Shown here piece by piece: positions 41,931 to 50,385 of a stretch of 64,000 bases of DNA. The stretch lies in assembly GCF_014649395.1 (NCBI RefSeq), contig NZ_BMSY01000005.1, positions 434,001-498,000 of the forward strand, read 5' to 3'. Origin of the DNA: Streptomyces aureoverticillatus (GTDB lineage: Bacteria > Actinomycetota > Actinomycetes > Streptomycetales > Streptomycetaceae). The notes beneath the pieces are model-generated. The model saw only the letters and a program-made list of their open reading frames with translations. It was not told the DNA's origin and searched no databases. The stretch's first letter is position 1; each line of letters starts with the position of its first letter. A program made the translations under genes and the position numbers.

Positions 41931-41941
41931 TATGTCGGTCG
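41921..41941. promoter_or_regulatory. Palindrome spanning the ctaE start codon
   Basis: CGACCGACAT, one T, then ATGTCGGTCG, a perfect 10-1-10 inverted repeat. On the minus strand the ATG is the first three bases of the downstream arm. As RNA it folds into an 8-bp stem with loop AUAAU holding part of the start codon. Either a DNA operator or a translation-controlling hairpin is possible. Confidence 0.55.
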
Positions 41942-42094
41942 CTTATCCCGCCCTCACCCCGGGGGGTGCCGTTCGGAGTGTCTGCGGTGTGTGTCCTGCC
42001 CGTATGGCCCATCGGAGCGGTGTCCGAACCGGTGTTGACGAGGTGTCGGGAGGAGTAGCATCCGGCGAGATCCCCTCGACGAAGCGGAGGAACC

Positions 42095-42496
42095 ATGCAG
42101 CCGACCGCCACGGTCCTGGTCTACAGCGACAACGCGAACACCCGTGAGCAGGTTCGCCTGGCCACCGGACGCAGGCCGGCCGCCGATGTGCCGGAAGTCC
42201 GCTTCATCGAGTGCGCGACGCTCCCGGCGGTTCTCCGGGAGCTGGACCGGGGCGGGGTCGACGTCTGCGTGCTGGACGGGGAGGCCGTTCCCGCCGGTGG
42301 CATGGGCGTGTGCAGGCAGATCAAGGACGAGGTCTTCCATGCTCCGCCGGTGCTGCTGCTCATCGGGCGGCCGCAGGACGCCTGGCTGGCCACGTGGAGC
42401 CGGGCCGAGGCCGCGGTGACCTTGCCGGTCGAGCCGGTGGAGTTCGCCTCGGCGTTGGCCGGCTTGCTGCGCAGCAAGCCGGCCCTGAGTGCTTGA
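42095..42496 (+). CDS. Receiver-like (pseudo-response-regulator) protein
   Basis: A 133-residue single-domain protein with a CheY-like strand-helix pattern: TATVLVYSDNANTREQVRL, VDVCVLDGEAVPAGGMGVC at the phospho-acceptor position, and PPVLLLIGRPQDAWLATWS. The acidic pair of the first strand is reduced to a single Asp (SDN), and the conserved Lys is not clear, so it may not be phosphorylated. It is divergent from ctaE over 164 bases. GGAGG precedes the ATG. A link to respiration control is possible but unproven. Confidence 0.8.
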   Translation: MQPTATVLVYSDNANTREQVRLATGRRPAADVPEVRFIECATLPAVLRELDRGGVDVCVLDGEAVPAGGMGVCRQIKDEVFHAPPVLLLIGRPQDAWLATWSRAEAAVTLPVEPVEFASALAGLLRSKPALSA

Positions 42497-42542
42497 GCGC
42501 CCACTGGCTCGGGGGTTTCTGCCGTTCGGCGGGTGCGGGTGA

Positions 42543-42605
42543 GTTGTGGCTGGGCGCGCAGTTCCCCGCGCCCCTGCGGGCAGCGCCCCTGCGGGGCGCG
42601 CCCGC
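42543..42605. repeat. Interspersed family C copy downstream of receiver-like gene
   Basis: Contains GCGCGCAGTTCCCCGCGCCC and two CCCCTGCGGG units, the second pairing with GGGGCGCG. It lies between convergent genes ending at 42496 and 42606, so it may serve as a shared terminator. Confidence 0.7.
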
Positions 42606-43853
42606 TCAGGCCGACTCCGGGCGGAGTCTTGCCACGTCCGCAGGCGTCGGGCCCTGTTTTGTGCCCTTGAGGAGGGCGCTGCCCTTGCGCCATTTGTCCC
42701 AGGGCAGGTTCCAGTCGCCGAAGCCGTTCCCGAACGGGTCCATGTCGGCGCCGTAACTGTTGACGACCTTCACGATGTCGCCCTGGCGGACGGTCTCGTA
42801 GAACCAGGCGGCGTTGCTGGTGCTCATGCCGGTGCAGCCGTGGCTGGTGTTCGCGTTGCCCTGGGAGCCCACCGACCAGGGGGCGGCGTGGACGTACTCA
42901 CCGCTGTCGGTGACCCTGGTCGCGTAGTAGACCATTTTGTCGTAGAAGTCCGACGCGCCGATGCTGGCGCTGGTCATGCGGACGACGTACTCCTTGCCGA
43001 GGACCACCTTGATGCCGTTGCGCGTGGCGTAGCCGGGCTTGCCGGTGGTCACGGGGATGGAGTTGATCGCCTGGTCGTTGCGGTAGACGGTCATCGAGTG
43101 CGAGCCGGCGTCCGTCACGGCCACGACCTTGTCGCCGGTGGTGAACCGCAGGGGCTTGGCCGCGGCGCCCCAGAGCCTGTCGGTGACCTTGATGCCGTCC
43201 AGGTTGCTGTGGACGTCCACGGTGGCGTTGACGGGCCAGTAGTCCTTGGGGCGGTAGTGCAGCGTCTGGCTGTCCACCCAGTGCCAGGCGCCCTCCGTGG
43301 CGGGCTTTGAGCGCACCTTCAGCGCCCGCTCGACGGTGGCCCGGGCCTCCTTGCCCGTGACCTTGGCGCTGAGCTTCGCGGTGACGGGCTGGCCCACGCC
43401 GTACTTGCCCGCCTGCGGGCCGAAGGTGACCTTGAGTTGCTTCTTCTTGGCGGCCTGGTTCGTGGCGAACGTCAGGACCTTGCGGCCGGGTGAGCCGTCG
43501 TCGTCCTCCGTGCTGACCCGCACCGTGTAATGGGCGCCTGCCGCCAGTGGAGCGGTGCTGTGCCACCGGGAGCCGTCGGCGGAGAGTTCGCCCGCCACAT
43601 AGCGGCCCATGGCGTCCGTGGCGGTCACATCGGTGATGCGTCCGTCCTCGCCCTGGGCGGTGACTTCGAGCGGCTTGTCGGGGTCGGCCTTCTGGCTGCC
43701 CGCCGGCCCGTTGAACGCGATCTGGCTCGCCGCGTCGTACGGCTTGGCCGAGAGCGGATGGCCGTCGCTGCCGCAGGCCGTGGCCCCCGCACCGAGGGCG
43801 ACCACCAGCGACGTGCAGCTCAGTACCGTGCGGATACGCGGTGAATTACTCAT
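42606..43853 (-). CDS. L,D-transpeptidase lipoprotein with Ig-like domains
   Basis: A 415-residue exported enzyme that cross-links peptidoglycan stems by 3-3 bonds. The signal peptide ends in lipobox GATAC at Cys27. Two Ig-like domains (about residues 50-260, with YTVRVSTEDDDGSPGRK and VGQPVTAKLSAKVTGKEA) precede the YkuD catalytic domain, which has HAAPWSVGSQGNANTSHGCTGMS with its catalytic His and Cys. The layout is that of mycobacterial LdtMt2-type enzymes. ATG 43853. It lies between the two halves of the respiratory locus but is bounded by a strong terminator on the cta side. Confidence 0.95.
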   Translation of the reverse strand: MSNSPRIRTVLSCTSLVVALGAGATACGSDGHPLSAKPYDAASQIAFNGPAGSQKADPDKPLEVTAQGEDGRITDVTATDAMGRYVAGELSADGSRWHSTAPLAAGAHYTVRVSTEDDDGSPGRKVLTFATNQAAKKKQLKVTFGPQAGKYGVGQPVTAKLSAKVTGKEARATVERALKVRSKPATEGAWHWVDSQTLHYRPKDYWPVNATVDVHSNLDGIKVTDRLWGAAAKPLRFTTGDKVVAVTDAGSHSMTVYRNDQAINSIPVTTGKPGYATRNGIKVVLGKEYVVRMTSASIGASDFYDKMVYYATRVTDSGEYVHAAPWSVGSQGNANTSHGCTGMSTSNAAWFYETVRQGDIVKVVNSYGADMDPFGNGFGDWNLPWDKWRKGSALLKGTKQGPTPADVARLRPESA

Positions 43854-43931
43854 GAGCACACGGTATGAAGGTTCATCACGTACGGCGCGCCGAGTGACCC
43901 GTACGAGTTCCCCCGGACGGCCCAACGAAAA

Positions 43932-43980
43932 GGCCCCGGGGCCCGGACGCTCCTGACGGAGAGTCCGGGCCCCGGGGCCC
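43932..43980 (-). terminator. Rho-independent terminator of the ctaCDF operon
   Basis: A perfect 17-bp stem GGCCCCGGGGCCCGGAC (43932-43948) and its complement (43963-43979), followed on the minus strand by a CCTTTTCGTT tail. It lies 15 bases beyond the ctaF stop. Confidence 0.9.
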
Positions 43981-43995
43981 TGCGATGTGGCAGAC

Positions 43996-44394
43996 CTACT
44001 GGGTCTGGTTCTCACCGCGGTAGTACTCGAAGACCCAGCCCCACAGGCCGATCAGGAGGAGCGGGGCGGAGAAGTACAGCAGCCACCAGCCGATGGCGAT
44101 GGCCAGGAAGGCGAGCGCGCCGCCGACGGCCAGGGACAGCGGCTGCCAGCTGTGCGGGCTGAAGAAGCCCACCTCGCCGGCCTCGTCCGCGACGTCGGCC
44201 TCCTTGTTGTCCTGTGCCGAGGCGTCGACCCGCCGGGCCGTGAAGGCCAGGTAGTAGCCGATCATGATGCACAGGCCGAAGGCCAGGAAGAGCGCGGTCG
44301 TTCCGGCGGGCTCCTTCGACCACCAGCCATACACGATGGCCATGATCAGTACGAAGACGCTCAGCCAGATGAACATCTTGCCCTGGATCTTCAC
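43996..44394 (-). CDS. ctaF: Cytochrome c oxidase subunit IV (actinobacterial)
   Basis: A 132-residue membrane subunit of the aa3 oxidase specific to actinobacteria. It shows four hydrophobic segments (MFIWLSVFVLIMAIVYGWW, ALFLAFGLCIMIGYYLAF, LAVGGALAFLAIAIGWWLLY and a final LIGLWGWVFEYYRG). ATG 44394 overlaps the ctaD stop by four bases. It is last in the ctaC-ctaD-ctaF operon and is followed directly by a strong terminator. Confidence 0.95.
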   Translation of the reverse strand: MKIQGKMFIWLSVFVLIMAIVYGWWSKEPAGTTALFLAFGLCIMIGYYLAFTARRVDASAQDNKEADVADEAGEVGFFSPHSWQPLSLAVGGALAFLAIAIGWWLLYFSAPLLLIGLWGWVFEYYRGENQTQ

Positions 44395-46136
44395 TTGCCG
44401 GCCTCCTTGCCGCCGGCCAGGGCGGCGTTCTGCGAGCCGCCGTGACCTGCGTTCTCAAGCTGGTCGATCGCGGCGATCTCCGGGTGGTGCAGATCGAACG
44501 CCGGGGATTCGCTGCGGATGCGCGGCAGCGTGAGGAAGTTGTGCCGCGGCGGCGGGCACGAGGTCGCCCACTCGAGTGAACGGCCGTAGCCCCACGGGTC
44601 GTCGACCTCGATCTTCTTGCCGTACTTGGCGGTCTTCCAGATGTTGTAGAAGAACGGCAGGATCGACAGACCGAGCAGGAACGAGCAGATCGTCGAGATC
44701 GTGTTCAGGGCGGTGAAGCCGTCCGCGTCCAGGTAGTCCGCGTACCGGCGCGGCATGCCCTCGGCACCCAGCCAGTGCTGCACCAGGAACGTGCCGTGGA
44801 AGCCGACGAACAGCGTCCAGAAGGTGATCTTGCCGAGCCGCTCGTCGAGCATCTTGCCGGTGAACTTCGGCCACCAGAAGTGGAATCCGGAGAACATCGC
44901 GAACACCACGGTGCCGAAGACGACGTAGTGGAAGTGCGCGACCACGAAGTACGAGTCCGACACGTGGAAGTCCATCGGCGGCGAGGCCAGGATGACACCG
45001 GTCAGACCACCGAAGGTGAAGGTGATCAGGAAGCCGATCGCCCAGAGCATCGGGGTCTCGAAGGACAGGGACCCCTTCCACATCGTTCCGATCCAGTTGA
45101 AGAACTTCACGCCCGTTGGCACGGCGATCAGGAACGTCATGAAGGAGAAGAACGGTAGGAGTACGCCGCCCGTGACGTACATGTGGTGCGCCCACACCGT
45201 CACCGAGAGACCGGCGATGGCGATCGTCGCGCCGATCAGGCCCATGTAGCCGAACATCGGCTTGCGGGAGAAGACCGGGATGACCTCGGAAATGATTCCG
45301 AAGAATGGCAGCGCGATGATGTACACCTCTGGATGGCCGAAGAACCAGAAGAGGTGTTGCCAGAGCAATGCGCCGCCATTGGCCGCGTCGAAGATATGGG
45401 CACCGAACTTGCGGTCCGCCTCCAGGGCGAACAGCGCGGCGGCCAGGACCGGGAAGGCCAGCAGCACCAGCACGGCGGTCAGCAGCACGTTCCACACGAA
45501 GATCGGCATGCGGAACATCGTCATGCCGGGGGCGCGCATGCAGATGATGGTGGTGATGAAGTTGACCGAGCCGAGGATCGTGCCGAAGCCGGAGAAGGCC
45601 AGACCCATGATCCACATGTCGGCGCCGATGCCCGGCGACCGGACCGCGTCCGACAGCGGCGAGTAGGCGAACCAGCCGAAGTCGGCGGCGCCGTTCGGGG
45701 TGAGGAAGCCACCGACCGCGATCAGCGAGCCGAACAGGTACAGCCAGTAGGCGAACATGTTCAGACGCGGGAAGGCCACGTCGGGGGCGCCGATCTGGAG
45801 CGGCATGATCCAGTTCGCGAAGCCCGCGAACAGCGGCGTCGCGAACATCAGCAGCATGATCGTGCCGTGCATCGTGAACGCCTGGTTGAACTGCTCGTTC
45901 GACATGATCTGCGTACCCGGGCGGGCGAGCTCGGCGCGCATGAAGAGCGCCATGACGCCGCCGATGCAGAAGAAGGCGAACGACGTGACCAGATAGAGCG
46001 TGCCGATCGTCTTGTGGTCAGTGGTGGTCAGCCACTTGATGACGACGTTTCCCGGCTGCTTGCGCCTGACCGGCAGCTCGTCCTCGTACGAGTCTTCCGC
46101 TGCCGCGGCACCCTGAGGTTCGTTGAGGATGCTCAC
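44391..46136 (-). CDS. ctaD: Cytochrome c oxidase subunit I
   Basis: The 581-residue catalytic subunit of the aa3 oxidase, holding haem a, haem a3 and CuB. Twelve helices are visible. Key motifs are QAFTMHGTIMLLMFATP (low-spin haem His), FFGHPEVYIIALP (CuB His cross-linked to Tyr), VWAHHMYVTG (CuB His pair) and VVAHFHYVVFGTVVF (haem a3 and a ligands). GTG 46136 overlaps the ctaC stop by four bases. Confidence 0.98.
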   Translation of the reverse strand: MSILNEPQGAAAAEDSYEDELPVRRKQPGNVVIKWLTTTDHKTIGTLYLVTSFAFFCIGGVMALFMRAELARPGTQIMSNEQFNQAFTMHGTIMLLMFATPLFAGFANWIMPLQIGAPDVAFPRLNMFAYWLYLFGSLIAVGGFLTPNGAADFGWFAYSPLSDAVRSPGIGADMWIMGLAFSGFGTILGSVNFITTIICMRAPGMTMFRMPIFVWNVLLTAVLVLLAFPVLAAALFALEADRKFGAHIFDAANGGALLWQHLFWFFGHPEVYIIALPFFGIISEVIPVFSRKPMFGYMGLIGATIAIAGLSVTVWAHHMYVTGGVLLPFFSFMTFLIAVPTGVKFFNWIGTMWKGSLSFETPMLWAIGFLITFTFGGLTGVILASPPMDFHVSDSYFVVAHFHYVVFGTVVFAMFSGFHFWWPKFTGKMLDERLGKITFWTLFVGFHGTFLVQHWLGAEGMPRRYADYLDADGFTALNTISTICSFLLGLSILPFFYNIWKTAKYGKKIEVDDPWGYGRSLEWATSCPPPRHNFLTLPRIRSESPAFDLHHPEIAAIDQLENAGHGGSQNAALAGGKEAGK

Positions 46137-47095
46137 AGTTGGTTCGTCTCCCGGTTCTTCTCGCGGTCCGTCTGCTCGATGCCGGCCGGGATGTAACCGG
46201 TCTGGTTCTTCTTCGCGAGGTCTTCGAGGTGCTGCTTGTAGCGCTCGGGAGAGACGACCTTGACGTTGAAGAGCATCCGGGAGTGGTCGACGCCGCACAG
46301 CTCGGCGCACTTGCCCATGAAGGTGCCCTCCTTGTTCGGAGTGACCTCGAAGGCGTTGGTGTGGCCCGGGATGACGTCCTGCTTCATGAGGAACGGCACC
46401 ACCCAGAAGGAGTGGATGACGTCACGCGAAGTCAGGACGAAGCGGACCTTCTCGCCCTTGGGGAGCCAGAGGGTCGGGCCCGGGTTGCCGTTCTGCGGGT
46501 TCCGCTCGCCGGGCGTACCGACCTGGTAGACGCCGCCGGCGTTGGCCGGGAAGTCCTTGCGGAACCGCTCCGGAATGGCGTCCAGTTCCTTGGCGGTCCT
46601 GGCGTCGGCCTTGTCGGAGCCGGGCACGTTCTCGATGTAGTTGAAGCCCCAGCTCCACTGGAAGCCGACCACGTTGATGGTGTGGGCGGGCTTCTCGTCG
46701 AGCGCGAGGAGCTTGGACTCGTCACGTGCCGTGAAATAGAAGAGCACCGAGACGATGATGAGCGGGACCACCGTGTACAGCGCCTCGATGGGCATGTTGT
46801 AACGCGTCTGCGGAGGGACCTCCACCTTGGTGCGGCTGCGCCGGTGGAAGATGACGCTCCACAGGATCAGGCCCCAGACCAGCACGCCCGTGGCGAGCGC
46901 AGCCGCCCACGAGCCCTGCCAGAGGGAGAGGATCCGCGGGGCCTCCTCCGTGACCGGGGTCGGCATACCAAGGCGGGGAAAGTCCTTGTATGTGCAACCG
47001 GTGGCGGTTACCAGGACCAGGCCCGCAGTCAATGCCTGCAGCAGCTTCCGCCGCATCGGGCGCCGCGGCGAGCGGTCGGAGCCGTTGGGACTCAC
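46133..47095 (-). CDS. ctaC: Cytochrome c oxidase subunit II
   Basis: A 320-residue exported subunit carrying the CuA centre. It has a signal peptide with lipobox VTATGC, two membrane helices (AAALATGVLVWGLILWSVIF and ALYTVVPLIIVSVLFYF), and the cupredoxin domain with the CuA motif GKCAELCGVDHSRM and upstream His in DVIHSFWVVPF. GTG 47095 is first in ctaC-ctaD-ctaF. An inverted repeat about 80 to 108 bases upstream may be part of its promoter. Confidence 0.97.
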   Translation of the reverse strand: MSPNGSDRSPRRPMRRKLLQALTAGLVLVTATGCTYKDFPRLGMPTPVTEEAPRILSLWQGSWAAALATGVLVWGLILWSVIFHRRSRTKVEVPPQTRYNMPIEALYTVVPLIIVSVLFYFTARDESKLLALDEKPAHTINVVGFQWSWGFNYIENVPGSDKADARTAKELDAIPERFRKDFPANAGGVYQVGTPGERNPQNGNPGPTLWLPKGEKVRFVLTSRDVIHSFWVVPFLMKQDVIPGHTNAFEVTPNKEGTFMGKCAELCGVDHSRMLFNVKVVSPERYKQHLEDLAKKNQTGYIPAGIEQTDREKNRETNQL

Positions 47096-47174
47096 GTAGC
47101 GCCTTCCCGAGAGTCTCGCCCGCGCTGTTGGCTGCGGCCTTCTCGGTGGTCGGTCGCCGCCCTGCGTCGGGCAG

Positions 47175-47203
47175 GGGTTTGGATGTTTATGCGGACCAAA
47201 CCC
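47175..47203. promoter_or_regulatory. Inverted repeat upstream of ctaC
   Basis: GGGTTTGG and CCAAACCC separated by 13 bases. The AT-rich spacer (ATGTTTATGCGGA) is unusual for this genome and suggests a promoter or regulator site. It lies 80 bases upstream of ctaC. Confidence 0.45.
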
Positions 47204-47342
47204 TACTGGACGCTATTTGGGGTTGCGCGGGGAGGGTGCCTAACGCGCCGCGGGTCACTCTGTCGGGGTGGGACGGCCCTCCGTCGGCCGGTATCTGACG
47301 GAGGCTTGGGTCGCCTGAGAGCTCGGTCGGGACTCTTCGTCG

Positions 47343-47390
47343 GCGGCTGCGGGTTTCGTTGTGGCTTGTCGCGCAGTTCCCCGCGCCCCT
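47343..47390. repeat. Interspersed family C copy before desulfurase-TusA gene
   Basis: GGCTGCGGGTTTCGTTGTGG followed by CTTGTCGCGCAGTTCCCCGC and GCCCCT. It shares the flank (GTTGTGGCT) with copies at 36431 and 42543. It ends about 38 bases before the next gene. Confidence 0.75.
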
Positions 47391-47428
47391 CAGGTGGGTC
47401 GTCTCGCCCCTACCTTTAGCGTGACCCC

Positions 47429-48808
47429 GTGGCCTACTTCGACGTCGCTTCTTCTGCTCCTCTTCATCCCGTCGCTCGGCAGGCGCTTGTTGCTGCGCTT
47501 GATGAGGGGTGGGCCGACCCCGCGCGGCTGTATCGGGAGGGGCGGCGGGCGCGGTTGCTGCTCGATGCGGCGCGGGAGGCGGCCGCGGAGGCCGTGGGGT
47601 GTCGGCCGGATGAGCTGGTGTTCACTCCATCGGGGACGCGGGCGCTGTACGACGGGGTCGCGGGCGCGCTGGCCGGGCGGCGGCGGGTCGGCGGGCATCT
47701 GGTGGTGTCGGCCGTCGAGCACTCGGCGGTGCTGCACGCGGCGGCCGCGCACGAGCGGGCCGGCGGCATGGTGACCGAGGTCGGCGTGGACCGGGCGGGC
47801 GCGGTGTCGGCCGAGGCGTACGAGGCCGCGCTGCGCCCGGACACCGCGCTCGCCTGTCTGCAGTCCGCCAACCACGAGGTGGGCACCGAGCAGCCGGTGG
47901 CCGAGGTGGCGGAGGTCTGCCGGGCGGCCGGGGTGCCGTTGCTCGTGGACGCGGCGCAGTCACTGCCGTGGGGGCCGGTGGACGGCGACTGGTCGCTGCT
48001 CGCCGCGAGCGCCCACAAGTGGGGCGGGCCGGCGGGAGTCGGGCTGCTGGTGGTGCGCAAGGGGGTGCGGTTCGCGCCGCGCGGGCCGGTGGACGAGCGG
48101 GAGTCGGGGCGTTCGCCCGGGTTCGAGAACATTCCGGCGGTCGTGGCGGCCGCGGCGGCGCTGCGGGCGGTGCGGGCCGAGGCGGCGGCGGAGGCCGGGC
48201 GGCTGCGTGAGCTGACGGAGCGGATCCGGGCGCGGGTGCCCGGCCTGGTGCCGGACGTGGAGGTCGTCGGTGATCCGGTGCGGCGGCTGCCCCACCTCGT
48301 CACCTTCTCCTGTCTCTATGTCGACGGAGAGACCTTGCTGCACGAGCTGGACCGGGCGGGCTTCTCGGTGTCGTCCGGGTCCTCCTGCACCAGCAGCACG
48401 CTGACGCCGAGCCATGTGCTCAAGGCGATGGGTGTGGTCAGCGAGGGCAATGTGCGCGTGTCGCTGCCGTTCGGCGCCGACGCCGCCGAGGTCGAGCGGT
48501 TCCTGGATGTGCTGCCGGGCGCGGTCGCGGGGGTACGCGAGAAGCTGGGCGCGCCGGTCGCCTCCGCCGCCACCGGCACGCTGGACGAGCTGACCGTCGA
48601 CGCGCTGGGCGAGCGCTGCCCGCTGCCCGTGATCGAGCTGGCGAAGGCGCTCCCCCGGGTCCGCGTCGGCGGCACGGTCACCGTCCTGTCGGACGACGAG
48701 GTCGCCGCCGTGGACATCCCGGCGTGGTGCTGGACGCAGAAGCAGGAGTACGTCGGGCCGCGGGAGCGGGAGGACGGGGTGGCGTACGTGGTGCGGCGGC
48801 TGGCGTAG
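47429..48808 (+). CDS. Cysteine desulfurase fused to a TusA-like sulfurtransferase
   Basis: A 459-residue fusion. Residues 1 to about 365 are a NifS/IscS-like PLP desulfurase: PLP Lys in ASAHKWGGPAGVGLL and the persulfide Cys in SSGSSCTSSTLTPSHVL. Residues about 385-459 are a TusA domain with its CPxP motif in DALGERCPLPVIELAKALP. Sulfur taken from cysteine could pass straight to the TusA Cys and then to tRNA thiolation, molybdopterin or other acceptors. GTG 47429 starts close to a repeat, with no clear ribosome site. The domain pairing is known in actinomycetes. Confidence 0.93.
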   Translation: MAYFDVASSAPLHPVARQALVAALDEGWADPARLYREGRRARLLLDAAREAAAEAVGCRPDELVFTPSGTRALYDGVAGALAGRRRVGGHLVVSAVEHSAVLHAAAAHERAGGMVTEVGVDRAGAVSAEAYEAALRPDTALACLQSANHEVGTEQPVAEVAEVCRAAGVPLLVDAAQSLPWGPVDGDWSLLAASAHKWGGPAGVGLLVVRKGVRFAPRGPVDERESGRSPGFENIPAVVAAAAALRAVRAEAAAEAGRLRELTERIRARVPGLVPDVEVVGDPVRRLPHLVTFSCLYVDGETLLHELDRAGFSVSSGSSCTSSTLTPSHVLKAMGVVSEGNVRVSLPFGADAAEVERFLDVLPGAVAGVREKLGAPVASAATGTLDELTVDALGERCPLPVIELAKALPRVRVGGTVTVLSDDEVAAVDIPAWCWTQKQEYVGPREREDGVAYVVRRLA

Positions 48809-48840
48809 CCGGACGGTCCCCCGGTCGGAGCACGTGGCGC

Positions 48841-48876
48841 GGCCGGGTGCGGGAGCGGACCGCCCCGCACCCGGCC
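48841..48876. terminator. Convergent terminator after desulfurase-TusA gene
   Basis: GGCCGGGTGCGG at 48841-48852 pairs with CCGCACCCGGCC at 48865-48876, a perfect 12-bp stem with a 12-base loop, between convergent genes ending at 48808 and 48883. Confidence 0.75.
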
Positions 48877-48882
48877 GTCGCG

Positions 48883-49857
48883 CTACGGCAGGTGGGACTT
48901 GACCTCTTCGGCGGCCTCGTGGCCGTACTGCTTGGTGAAGCGCTCCATGAACTGGGCGCGGTGCAGCTCGTACTCCTGGGTGCCCGTGGTCTCGATGACC
49001 AGGGTGGCGAGCATGCAGCCGATCTGGGCGGCGCGCTCGTGCGAGACGCCCCAGGACAGGCCGGAGAGGAAGCCGGCGCGGAACGCGTCGCCCACGCCCG
49101 TCGGCTCGACCTTGGCCTTCTCCTCGGGCACGCCGACCTCGACCGGGTCCTGGCCGGCGGCCTCGATGCGGACGCCGTTCGCGCCGAGGGTGGTCACGCG
49201 GTGGCCGACCCTGGCCAGGATCTCGGCGTCGTTCCAGCCGGTCTTGGACTCGATGAGCCCCTTCTCGTACTCGTTGGAGAACAGGTACGTCGCGCCCTCC
49301 AGGAGGTTGCGGATCTCGTCGCCGCCCATGCGGGCGATCTGCTGGGAGAAGTCCGCGGCGAACGGGATCTTCCGGGAGCGGCACTCCTCCGTGTGGCGGA
49401 GCATCGCCTCCGGGTCGTCGGCGCCGATCAGGACGAGGTCGAGGCCGCCGACGCGGTCGGCGACCGTCTTGAGCTCGATGAGGCGGGCCTCGCTCATCGC
49501 GCCGGTGTAGAAGGAGCCGATCTGGTTGTGGTCGGCGTCCGTGGTGCACACGAAGCGGGCGGTGTGCAGCGTCTCCGAAATGCGGACCGAAGCGGTGTCC
49601 ACCCCGTGCCGGTCGAGCCAGGCGCGGTATTCGTCGAAGTCGGCGCCCGCCGCGCCGACGAGGATCGGGCCCGTACCGAGCTGACCCATGCCGAAGCAGA
49701 TATTGGCGGCGACGCCGCCGCGGCGGACGTCGAGGGCATCGACCAGGAAGGAGAGGGAGACCGTGTGGAGCTGATCGGCGACCAATTGGTCGGCGAAGCG
49801 GCCCGGGAAGGTCATGAGGTGGTCGGTGGCGATGGAGCCGGTGACTGCGATTCGCAC
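48883..49857 (-). CDS. PfkB-family sugar/nucleoside kinase (adenosine-kinase-like)
   Basis: A 324-residue ribokinase-fold kinase. It shows RRGGVAANICFGMGQLG (substrate-side Gly-rich region) and the PfkB signature 2 PTGVGDAFRAGFLSGLSWG with the catalytic Asp. It resembles the actinobacterial adenosine kinase group (AdoK, Rv2202c), which also lies between ctaC and the ErpA gene in mycobacteria. Adenosine is thus the best substrate guess; a sugar is possible. ATG 49857. Confidence 0.88.
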   Translation of the reverse strand: MRIAVTGSIATDHLMTFPGRFADQLVADQLHTVSLSFLVDALDVRRGGVAANICFGMGQLGTGPILVGAAGADFDEYRAWLDRHGVDTASVRISETLHTARFVCTTDADHNQIGSFYTGAMSEARLIELKTVADRVGGLDLVLIGADDPEAMLRHTEECRSRKIPFAADFSQQIARMGGDEIRNLLEGATYLFSNEYEKGLIESKTGWNDAEILARVGHRVTTLGANGVRIEAAGQDPVEVGVPEEKAKVEPTGVGDAFRAGFLSGLSWGVSHERAAQIGCMLATLVIETTGTQEYELHRAQFMERFTKQYGHEAAEEVKSHLP

Positions 49858-49989
49858 GGCTGGAAGCTCCTGCAGCGAGGTAGCGGTTGACGGTTAACGC
49901 TATCCGGTCGAACACCCCTCGTTGTAGTGGCCAAAAATACCCAATAGTAGGCCTTTCTTCATCGGGCAAGCGGTGCATACGGTTCCGTT

Positions 49990-50205
49990 ATGGCCGTCAT
50001 CGCGAAACACAGCAAGTCGCAGTACACCGCCGAGCACGCCCCCGAGACCCTGGAATCGCTGCGCGGCGACTGCGCCCGCATGGTCCCGCACTGGGTGGTG
50101 CCCGCCGTGCCGGCCGCACCCGTGCCGCCGTCGCTGATCCACGGGGTCACGGTCCCGGCCGCCTCCGCCCGCGTCATCGACGGCATGGCGGAGTACGGGG
50201 ACTGA
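49990..50205 (+). CDS. Small protein of unknown function
   Basis: A 71-residue protein with strong GC3 bias, so a genuine gene. No domain is recognised; it is Pro/Val/Ala-rich in the middle (VVPAVPAAPVPPSLIHGV) with no signal peptide. No Shine-Dalgarno sequence precedes the ATG. TACGGT at 49978-49983 lies six bases before the start codon and fits a -10 element, so the mRNA may be leaderless. It is divergent from the PfkB-like kinase. Confidence 0.7.
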   Translation: MAVIAKHSKSQYTAEHAPETLESLRGDCARMVPHWVVPAVPAAPVPPSLIHGVTVPAASARVIDGMAEYGD

Positions 50206-50385
50206 GCGCGGGGACGCAGACCGGCCACGCCCCGGTGACCGGTCGCGCACCCCCGGCGTGCGCCGAGGGAACCACGCGCTCCCCCGCCGCGTCCCACCGC
50301 TGTCCCCTACAGAGGGGACACGGTGTACGCCGAAACCTCATGGGTGGGGTTTCCGGGACGCCTTGCCGTTCTAAGGAGCGATGTG

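Larger units (their letters stand above)
47096..47428. other. 333-base divergent region upstream of ctaC
   Basis: No gene is seen. It holds an 8-bp inverted repeat, GGGTTTGG at 47175-47182 and CCAAACCC at 47196-47203, and a family C repeat at 47343-47390 just before the desulfurase gene start. Promoters for both directions are expected here. Confidence 0.65.
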
